From NCBI RefSeq assembly GCF_030693485.1, contig NZ_JAUYAN010000325.1, positions 1-40,094 on the forward strand: DNA of 40,094 bases, in the 5' to 3' direction. Within the stretch, counting starts at the first letter, position 1. The number at the start of each line of letters is the position of its first letter. The stretch comes from Bradyrhizobium sp. (GTDB lineage: Bacteria; Pseudomonadota; Alphaproteobacteria; Rhizobiales; Xanthobacteraceae). Both the position numbers and the translations under genes were made by a program. The notes under the pieces are model-generated. The model was not told the origin of the DNA and made no database searches. It was given only the letters and a program-made list of their open reading frames with translations. Below, in pieces: positions 35,149-40,094 of this stretch.

Positions 35149-36159
35149 CTAATGCGATCTCGCCAGGCAGAACGCCACTACCTGCTCCAGCGCGGTTTTC
35201 ATCGGCGAGGCCGGGAACAGCGCCAGCGCGTCGACCGCCATCGCGCCGTAATGCTGGGCGCGGTTGATGGTGTCTTCCAGCGCGCGGTGTTTTGTCATCA
35301 GCCCGATGGCGTGATCGAGGTCGCCATCCGCGATCTCGCCGCGCTCCAGCGCCTTGCTCCAGAACGCGCGTTCGGAGTCGTTGCCGCGGCGGAACGCCAG
35401 CACCACCGGCAGCGTGATCTTGCCTTCGCGGAAATCGTCGCCGATGTTCTTGCCGAGTTTGGCGGCCTTGCCGCCATAGTCGAGCACGTCGTCGACCAGC
35501 TGGAACGCGATGCCGAGATTCATGCCGACCGAGCGGCACGCGGTCTGCTCGGCCTTCGGACGGTTGGCGATCACGGGGCCGACCTCGCAGGCCGCGGCGA
35601 ACAGTTCGGCGGTCTTGCCGCGGATCACGGCGAGATACTCGTCCTCGGTGGTCGCGGTATTCTTCGCCGCCGCCAGCTGCATCACTTCGCCTTCGGCGAT
35701 GGTGGCAGCGGCCGACGACAAAATGTCGAGCGCGCGCAGCGAGCCGACCTCGACCATCATCCGGAATGCCTGGCCGAGCAGGAAATCTCCGACCAGCACG
35801 CTGGCCTCGTTGCCCCACAACATCCGCGCGGACAATTTGCCGCGCCTGAGTTCGCTTTCGTCGACCACGTCGTCATGCAGCAGGGTCGCGGTATGCATGA
35901 ACTCGACCGAGGCCGCGAGCTTGATATGACCGTCGCCGGAATAGCCGGTGAGGTTGGCCATCGCCAGCGTCAGCATCGGACGCAGCCGTTTTCCCCCTGA
36001 GGAAATCAGGTGGTTGGCGACCTCCGGAATCATGGTCACTTCCGAGCCGGTCCGCGACAGGATGGTCGCGTTGACCCGCTCCATGTCGGCGGCGACGAGC
36101 CCGACCAGGCCATCTATCGACGCGTTCGACGGGCTCTCGAAGGGTACAATAACCGCCAC
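35149..36159 (-). CDS. ispB: Polyprenyl diphosphate synthase (octa/decaprenyl type)
   Basis: The 336-residue enzyme builds the side chain of ubiquinone from IPP and an allylic primer. The first Asp-rich motif DDVVD is at 96-100 (LLHDDVVDES), the second DDVLD at 223-227 (QLVDDVLDYGG). Both are complete. The chain length cannot be read by eye; alphaproteobacteria of this group usually make Q10, so decaprenyl is likely. GTG 36159 is the preferred start because GGAG lies 7 bases upstream; GTG 36171 is a longer option. A good promoter lies 44 bases upstream. Confidence 0.94.
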   Translation of the reverse strand: MAVIVPFESPSNASIDGLVGLVAADMERVNATILSRTGSEVTMIPEVANHLISSGGKRLRPMLTLAMANLTGYSGDGHIKLAASVEFMHTATLLHDDVVDESELRRGKLSARMLWGNEASVLVGDFLLGQAFRMMVEVGSLRALDILSSAAATIAEGEVMQLAAAKNTATTEDEYLAVIRGKTAELFAAACEVGPVIANRPKAEQTACRSVGMNLGIAFQLVDDVLDYGGKAAKLGKNIGDDFREGKITLPVVLAFRRGNDSERAFWSKALERGEIADGDLDHAIGLMTKHRALEDTINRAQHYGAMAVDALALFPASPMKTALEQVVAFCLARSH

Positions 36160-36202
36160 GCTGGTCTCCACATTTGCCCAATTCGGGCTACCTTTGAGTT
36201 AT

Positions 36203-36231
36203 AATAATAGAAAGTGCGGGGGTAGGCGGCA
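36203..36231 (-). promoter_or_regulatory. Predicted promoter for the polyprenyl synthase gene
   Basis: On the minus strand, TTGCCG (36231-36226) is followed after exactly 17 bases by TATTAT (36208-36203). The expected start near 36196 gives a short leader before the GTG start codon. On the plus strand the same patch holds TATAAT at 36200-36205 that could serve the DUF2007 gene, but no good -35 is seen for it. Confidence 0.55.
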
Positions 36232-36272
36232 AGGGCAGGTAAGGGCAGGTAAGGGCAGGTAAGGCGCAGGTA
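36231..36272. repeat. 10-bp tandem repeat upstream of DUF2007
   Basis: AAGGGCAGGT is repeated exactly three times (36231-36260), then an imperfect fourth copy, AAGGCGCAGGT, follows. It lies in the divergent promoter region. Such short tandem copies can vary in number between strains. Confidence 0.85.
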
Positions 36273-36326
36273 GCGGTTGACAGGCGCCCGCCCGCCCTGC
36301 AGCGGATCGGCAAAGGAGCGCCACAA

Positions 36327-36554
36327 TTGCGGGAACTGGTTCGGACCAACGATATCGTGCTGGTTTCGGCGGTCGGCGCGCTGCTCGACGGCGCCAATAT
36401 CCACCATCTGGTGCTGGACCAGAACATGAGCATCATCGAGGGCTCGCTCGGAATCCTGCCGCGCCGGATCCTGGTACATGAGGACGACAACCGCGAGGCG
36501 CGGCAGATCCTCAGCGACGCCGGCCTCGCCCACGAACTGCGGGCCGATGACTGA
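36327..36554 (+). CDS. DUF2007-domain protein
   Basis: The 75-residue product (MRELVRTNDIVLVSAVGALL at the start) has the small alpha-beta DUF2007 domain also seen in PII-like and signal-transduction proteins; LGILPRRILVHEDDNREARQ is the typical end. TTG is the start codon, with AGGAG at 36314-36318, 8 bases upstream. The last 8 bases overlap the next gene, so translation is probably coupled. The family's role is unknown. Confidence 0.88.
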   Translation: MRELVRTNDIVLVSAVGALLDGANIHHLVLDQNMSIIEGSLGILPRRILVHEDDNREARQILSDAGLAHELRADD

Positions 36555-37323
36555 CTCCGCCGGATCTTCCGACGTAGCCGAATTCACCGAGGATACCTTT
36601 CTCGGCGGACAATTGCACTTGCGTCAGCCGCGGTCTGGCCACCGCGCCGGCCATGACGCCATGCTGCTGGCCGCGGCGACGCCAGCTCGTTCCGGGGATC
36701 GCGTGGTTGAGTTCGGCGCCGGAATCGGCGCCGCCGGTCTCGCGGTCGCGAGGCGCGTGGCCGGGATAGAACTCGTGCTGGTCGAGATCGACGCCGATCT
36801 CGCCGTGCTGGCGCGGGAAAATGCCGCCGCCAATGCGATCGCGGCCGATGCGGTGGTGCTTGATGTGGCGTCCGCCGCCCCGGCCTTCGCCGCGGCCGGG
36901 CTTGGCCCCGACAGCGTCGATATCGTGCTGATGAATCCGCCGTTCAATGACGCCGCGCGGCACCGCGCCTCGCCGGACAAGGCACTGGCCCATCTGGCGG
37001 ATGCCTCGACGCTGGAGAACTGGGTCCATGCGGCGCGGCGGATCCTGAAATCCGGCGGTGTGCTCAGTCTGATCTGGCGAGCCGATGCAATTGGGGAAGT
37101 GCTGGCGGCGCTGGATCGCGGCTTCGGGAGTCTCGCGATCCTGCCGGTTCATGGCGACGCCGGGAAGCCTGCGATCCGTCTGCTGGTTCGCGCGGTCAAG
37201 GGCGGCAAGGCGCCGGCGCACATCCTGGCCGGCCTGATGCTCAGGGATGAATCGGGGGCGCCCGATCGAGGGGTGCAGGATATCCTGGCGGGGAAGGGGG
37301 TATTGCCGTTGGCGATACCCTGA
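36547..37323 (+). CDS. tRNA N6-adenine methyltransferase-like protein (TrmN6/YfiC family)
   Basis: The 258-residue protein has SAM motif VEFGAGIGAAGLAV at about 54-67 and the N6-adenine/amino methyl motif NPPF at 130-133 (VLMNPPFNDAARH). HDAMLLAAATP at 36-46 is another family mark. YfiC-type enzymes modify A37 of tRNA-Val; this one probably acts on tRNA, but its target is not proven. ATG 36547 overlaps the DUF2007 stop by 8 bases, a coupled pair. The longer upstream frame is rejected, as it overlaps DUF2007. Confidence 0.88.
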   Translation: MTDSAGSSDVAEFTEDTFLGGQLHLRQPRSGHRAGHDAMLLAAATPARSGDRVVEFGAGIGAAGLAVARRVAGIELVLVEIDADLAVLARENAAANAIAADAVVLDVASAAPAFAAAGLGPDSVDIVLMNPPFNDAARHRASPDKALAHLADASTLENWVHAARRILKSGGVLSLIWRADAIGEVLAALDRGFGSLAILPVHGDAGKPAIRLLVRAVKGGKAPAHILAGLMLRDESGAPDRGVQDILAGKGVLPLAIP

Positions 37324-37332
37324 TGGCACTGC

Positions 37333-37431
37333 TTACTGCGGAAGCGTTTCCGAGCGCTGATCCGGCGCGGAAGTAAAGTGAATCGCCGTCAAAAGTGCGC
37401 CAATCAGCATCACCAGCAGATAGATCTTCAT
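37333..37431 (-). CDS. Possible 32-residue membrane peptide
   Basis: A short ORF reads MKIYLLVMLIGALLTAIHFT then SAPDQRSETLPQ: one membrane helix and a polar tail. GGAGAAAG lies 4-11 bases before the ATG, a good ribosome binding site. A longer frame exists but lacks support. Small single-pass peptides are easily missed. There is no known family, so it is a tentative gene that needs expression data. Confidence 0.45.
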   Translation of the reverse strand: MKIYLLVMLIGALLTAIHFTSAPDQRSETLPQ

Positions 37432-37542
37432 GTCTTTCTCCACTGCGCCGTTGCAGCCTGATAACCAGCACAAAGCCAACGGCGTTCCAGCTTCTGCAAT
37501 GACATCGGCGTGATAAATAATGGTTAACATTGAGGTAATGGC

Positions 37543-38454
37543 ATGACGGAACCCACTGAATCACGCGGCGGTATCGCGGATGTGATCGACCGGCTGATGA
37601 AATTCGTCCCGGCGCGTTTGCGCAAAGGGACGGCGGTCGTGCCGGTGGTGCGGCTGTCCGGTGTGATCGGCGCGGTGACGCCGTTGCGGCCGGGCATGTC
37701 GCTGGCCGGCGTCGCCAGGGTTCTGGAGCGCGCGTTTGCGACGAGGAACGCCAGGGCGGTGGCGCTGGTGATCAATTCGCCGGGGGGATCGCCGGTGCAA
37801 TCACGACAGATTTACCTGCGGATCCGGCAACTCGCAGCGGAAAAGAAATTGCCGGTGCTGGTGTTCGTCGAGGACGTGGCGGCGTCCGGAGGCTACATGA
37901 TCGCCTGCGCGGGCGACGAGATTTTCTGCGATCCATCCTCGATCCTGGGCTCGATCGGCGTGGTCGGCGGCACTTTCGGGTTTCAGGAGTTGATCAGGAA
38001 GATCGGGGTCGAGCGGCGGCTGTATACCGCCGGCGAACACAAGGCGATGCTCGATCCGTTCCTGCCCGAAAACCCCGATGACGTCGCACGGGTGAAGGCG
38101 TTGCAGCGCGAGATCCACGCCCTCTTCATCGCGCTGGTCAAGGAGAGCCGCGGCGGCCGCCTGAAGGGCACGGATGATGTGCTGTTCTCGGGCGAGTACT
38201 GGGCCGGCGAAAGCTCGGTTTCGCTCGGCCTTGCGGACGCCATCGGCGACCTGCGCTCGACGCTGCGCGGCCGCTACGGCGACAAGGTGCTGACGCCGGT
38301 GGTGGCGCCGCCGAGCGGAATGCTGTCGGGACTGCTGGGCCGCAAATCGGCCGGCGCCGGCGCGCTGGCGTCGGCGGAAGGCATCGCCAGCCTGCCGGAC
38401 GAACTGATTTCCGCGCTGGAGACAAGGGCAATTTGGGCCAAATTCGGGTTCTGA
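37543..38454 (+). CDS. S49-family serine peptidase (SppA/SohB-like)
   Basis: The 303-residue protein has the SppA catalytic dyad: Ser115 in DVAASGGYMIA and Lys167 in GEHKAMLDPF. LVINSPGGSPVQS at 76-88 is the usual substrate-binding loop. The N-terminus has no membrane segment, unlike SppA, so it may be cytosolic or peripheral. Such proteases cut signal peptides or membrane protein remnants. It is flanked by small genes and is on the plus strand like ispE, DUF2007 and glyQ. Substrates unknown. Confidence 0.93.
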   Translation: MTEPTESRGGIADVIDRLMKFVPARLRKGTAVVPVVRLSGVIGAVTPLRPGMSLAGVARVLERAFATRNARAVALVINSPGGSPVQSRQIYLRIRQLAAEKKLPVLVFVEDVAASGGYMIACAGDEIFCDPSSILGSIGVVGGTFGFQELIRKIGVERRLYTAGEHKAMLDPFLPENPDDVARVKALQREIHALFIALVKESRGGRLKGTDDVLFSGEYWAGESSVSLGLADAIGDLRSTLRGRYGDKVLTPVVAPPSGMLSGLLGRKSAGAGALASAEGIASLPDELISALETRAIWAKFGF

Positions 38455-38477
38455 GGACGCAACACCCCGCGCCATTT

Positions 38478-38508
38478 GGCCCCGGACAAGGCGATTGCGG
38501 CCGGGGCC
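38478..38508 (+). terminator. Hairpin downstream of S49 peptidase
   Basis: GGCCCCGG (38478-38485) pairs with CCGGGGCC (38501-38508), 8 bases with a 15-base loop. No T-run follows, so it may only weaken or protect the end of the transcript. Confidence 0.35.
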
Positions 38509-38541
38509 GGCTTGCGCGAGACTGCCAATCGGGGCTGACGC

Positions 38542-38754
38542 ATGAACGACGAGGATCGACCGATGCCACCGCTGATCGCATTTGCTGGCGCTTTGGGTAG
38601 TCTGGCCGTGGTCCGCTGGGCCTACAAGACCGCCAAGCGGGTCAACCGCGAACTGGAAGAGGCGCGGCTCGCACGGGTCGCCGAGCAGGTCCGCTCCAAC
38701 GACATTCCGACGCTGCGGCGCGATCCCGACACCGGCGCCTACCGGCCGGGGTGA
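38542..38754 (+). CDS. Conserved small hypothetical protein
   Basis: The 70-residue protein has one hydrophobic patch (PPLIAFAGALGSLAVVRW), an amphipathic, charged helix (KTAKRVNRELEEARLARVAEQ) and a C-terminal RRDPDTGAYRPG motif. The ending is often seen in short alphaproteobacterial proteins of unknown function. It may bind the membrane by its N-terminal part. It follows the S49 peptidase gene and may be co-transcribed. Function not known. Confidence 0.7.
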   Translation: MNDEDRPMPPLIAFAGALGSLAVVRWAYKTAKRVNRELEEARLARVAEQVRSNDIPTLRRDPDTGAYRPG

Positions 38755-38769
38755 ACGACGACGCAATCC

Positions 38770-38799
38770 CGTAGCCCGATTGGCTCCATCCGGGCTACG
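38770..38799. repeat. Hairpin CGTAGCCCG/CGGGCTACG
   Basis: CGTAGCCCG (38770-38778) and CGGGCTACG (38791-38799) form a perfect 9-base stem with a 12-base loop. Wording matches a dispersed repeat seen in Bradyrhizobium-type genomes. It may end the transcript of the small hypothetical gene. Confidence 0.55.
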
Positions 38800-38835
38800 A
38801 TTTGACGCTCGTCAATGAATTGATTGGGTACCCCC

Positions 38836-38894
38836 CAAAAACACTTGCGCCGGCCTCGGGGTGGGGCACCACCCGTGAGGACCGGCGTAGCAAG
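38836..38894 (-). terminator. Long intrinsic terminator, minus strand
   Basis: A long hairpin pairs CTTGC/GCAAG, GCCGG/CCGGC, CCTC/GAGG and GGGTGG/CCACCC with loop GGCA. Read on the minus strand it is followed by a run of five T. It begins 8 bases after the stop codon of the 38-residue ORF, as expected for a short independent transcript. Confidence 0.7.
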
Positions 38895-38902
38895 CCTGGA
38901 GG

Positions 38903-39019
38903 TTAGTTCGTGTGTAGCGGACGCCCGGTTGCTTCAGTGTTCATGATCGACCGATCACGAATGCCGGCGCGCCGGTATTCGGAAGGGTAACCGTTTGGGC
39001 CGCCGAAGGTTCCGGGCAT
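38903..39019 (-). CDS. Candidate 38-residue protein with its own terminator
   Basis: The ORF begins [19 protein letters not shown] and ends GRPLHTN. It is polar, without membrane segments. GGGGA sits about 9 bases before the ATG. A strong terminator follows 8 bases after the stop. No family is recognised. It may be a small protein or a small RNA gene containing a chance ORF; the terminator supports transcription but not translation. Confidence 0.4.
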   Translation of the reverse strand: MPGTFGGPNGYPSEYRRAGIRDRSIMNTEATGRPLHTN

Positions 39020-39092
39020 TGCCTTGATTCCCCGCTCCCCCGCCGATACGGTCCGCGCGCTTTCATACCCCCTCGCGAGACCGATTCTGACG

Positions 39093-40025
39093 ATGGACGC
39101 CATTCCCGCCCACATGCGCCCGGAACGCTCGTTCCAGGGCTTTATCCTGGCTTTGCAGCGGTTCTGGGCCGATCAGGGCTGCGTGATCCTTCAGCCCTAC
39201 GACATGGAAATGGGCGCGGGCACCTTCCATCCGGCCACCACGTTGCGGGCGCTCGGGCCGCGGCCATGGAAGGCCGCCTATGTGCAGCCCTCGCGCCGGC
39301 CGAAAGACGGCCGCTACGGCGAAAACCCCAACCGGCTGCAGCACTATTACCAGTTCCAGGTCATCATCAAACCGTCGCCGCCGGACCTGCAGGAACTGTA
39401 TTTGAAGTCGCTGGCCGCGATCGGCATCGACTCCGCGCTGCATGACATCCGCTTCGTCGAGGACGACTGGGAAAGCCCGACGCTCGGCGCCTGGGGGCTG
39501 GGCTGGGAGTGCTGGTGCGACGGCATGGAAGTGTCGCAGTTCACCTATTTCCAGCAGGTCGCCGGCGTCGAATGTTCGCCGGTGTCAGGCGAACTCACCT
39601 ACGGGCTGGAGCGCCTCGCGATGTATGTGCAGGGCGTCGACCGCGTCTACGATCTCAATTTCAACGGCCGCGAGGGTGCCGAGAAGGTGACCTATGGCGA
39701 CGTATTCCTGCAGGCCGAGCAGGAATATTCGCGGCACAATTTCGAACACTCCGACGCCGACATGCTGTTCAGGCAATTCTCCATGGCCGAGGAAGCCTGC
39801 AAAAAATATCTCGACGCCGGATGGAAAGACGGCAAGCGCGACGCGCACCGGATGGCGCTGCCGGCCTTCGACCAGTGCATCAAGGCCAGCCACGCCTTCA
39901 ACCTGCTCGACGCCCGCGGCGTGATCTCGGTGACGGAGCGCCAGAGCTACATCATGCGCGTGCGCGAACTGGCAAAGGCCTGCGGCGAAGCCTGGGTCCA
40001 CACCGAAGCGGGCGGGGCGGCGTGA
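39093..40025 (+). CDS. glyQ: Glycyl-tRNA synthetase alpha subunit
   Basis: The 310-residue chain forms the alpha2beta2 glycyl-tRNA synthetase with GlyS and makes glycyl-AMP. The class II core is seen in [36 protein letters not shown], and [20 protein letters not shown]. Motif 3-like sequence is in [19 protein letters not shown] 39093 ([17 protein letters not shown]) is the usual start; a longer frame adds 23 residues. glyS is expected just after the window's right edge. Confidence 0.96.
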   Translation: MDAIPAHMRPERSFQGFILALQRFWADQGCVILQPYDMEMGAGTFHPATTLRALGPRPWKAAYVQPSRRPKDGRYGENPNRLQHYYQFQVIIKPSPPDLQELYLKSLAAIGIDSALHDIRFVEDDWESPTLGAWGLGWECWCDGMEVSQFTYFQQVAGVECSPVSGELTYGLERLAMYVQGVDRVYDLNFNGREGAEKVTYGDVFLQAEQEYSRHNFEHSDADMLFRQFSMAEEACKKYLDAGWKDGKRDAHRMALPAFDQCIKASHAFNLLDARGVISVTERQSYIMRVRELAKACGEAWVHTEAGGAA

Positions 40026-40030
40026 TTTTT

Positions 40031-40053
40031 ACCCTCCCCTGGAGGGGGAGGGT
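40031..40053. repeat. Hairpin after glyQ
   Basis: ACCCTCCCC (40031-40039) pairs with GGGGAGGGT (40045-40053) just after the glyQ stop. This is one half of a familiar Rhizobiales palindrome type; the other half would lie past the window edge. Confidence 0.6.
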
Positions 40054-40094
40054 CGCTGGCCCAAGCAATGGCGGGCGGGGGGGGGGGGATGGGG

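Larger units (their letters stand above)
38755..39092. other. 338-base gene-poor stretch before glyQ
   Basis: It holds a hairpin (38770-38799), a minus-strand terminator (38836-38894), and a candidate 38-residue ORF on the minus strand (38903-39019). No plus-strand riboswitch or T-box that would be expected for a glycyl-tRNA synthetase gene was recognised. Confidence 0.5.

Noticed and set aside
36231..36272. CRISPR-like direct repeat
   Set aside because: The units are only 10 bases with no spacers, so it is a simple tandem repeat and not an array.
40069..40094. Run of G at the right edge
   Set aside because: The G-rich tail at the end of the window looks like low-quality or contig-end sequence and not a feature.

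Overview
The window is ordinary chromosome from a high-GC alphaproteobacterium of the order Hyphomicrobiales, most likely Bradyrhizobium or a close relative (family Nitrobacteraceae). Signs of this are the fused trpE(G) gene with a Trp-codon leader, a CcrM-type GANTC methyltransferase, an Rsm22-like methyltransferase, the order of mutY, DUF721, dsbA-like and smc genes, and many dispersed palindromic intergenic elements of the kind common in this group. I saw no rRNA, tRNA, CRISPR array, prophage or insertion sequence.

Layout. 1-3.3 kb: start of a VOC-family gene (minus), the trp leader and attenuator, trpE(G), and apt. 3.4-4.9 kb: a ParA-type ATPase and a diverged, probably defective tandem paralogue. 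5.1-8.6 kb: an M48 membrane protease with LemA, a small secreted repeat protein, and Rsm22. 8.8-15.1 kb: genome maintenance genes smc, a DsbA-like oxidoreductase, DUF721/DciA-like and mutY. 15.1-20.6 kb: an accessory-looking cluster with an FAD monooxygenase, a divergent XRE/MmyB-type regulator, an NTF2-like protein, two glutathione transferases, a RidA-like protein and small membrane proteins. 20.7-25.5 kb: ccrM, a zinc metallopeptidase, moaB, a MarR-GNAT fusion and a glycosyltransferase. 25.7-30.2 kb: a radical SAM gene behind a LexA-type operator, rnhB, a GT39-like membrane protein and a family-4-like uracil-DNA glycosylase. 30.4-40 kb: ETF-ubiquinone oxidoreductase, a TPR protein, ispE, a polyprenyl diphosphate synthase, DUF2007, a tRNA methyltransferase-like gene, an S49 peptidase and glyQ.

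How it fits together. Most genes are housekeeping: Trp and AMP synthesis, isoprenoid and quinone supply (ispE, polyprenyl synthase, ETF-QO), DNA repair and chromosome upkeep (mutY, UDG, rnhB, smc, ccrM) and glycyl-tRNA synthesis. The best leads are regulatory: a probably leaderless trpL, an exact GTTC-N7-GTTC box before the radical SAM gene, five GANTC sites packed round the ccrM start codon, an 18-bp perfect palindrome before the MarR-GNAT gene, and a short minus-strand transcription unit upstream of glyQ. Two enzymes lack residues that define their families: the RidA-like protein and the uracil-DNA glycosylase. I found no clear-cut new multi-gene system; the closest candidates are the ATPase pair and the 15.4-20.1 kb cluster.
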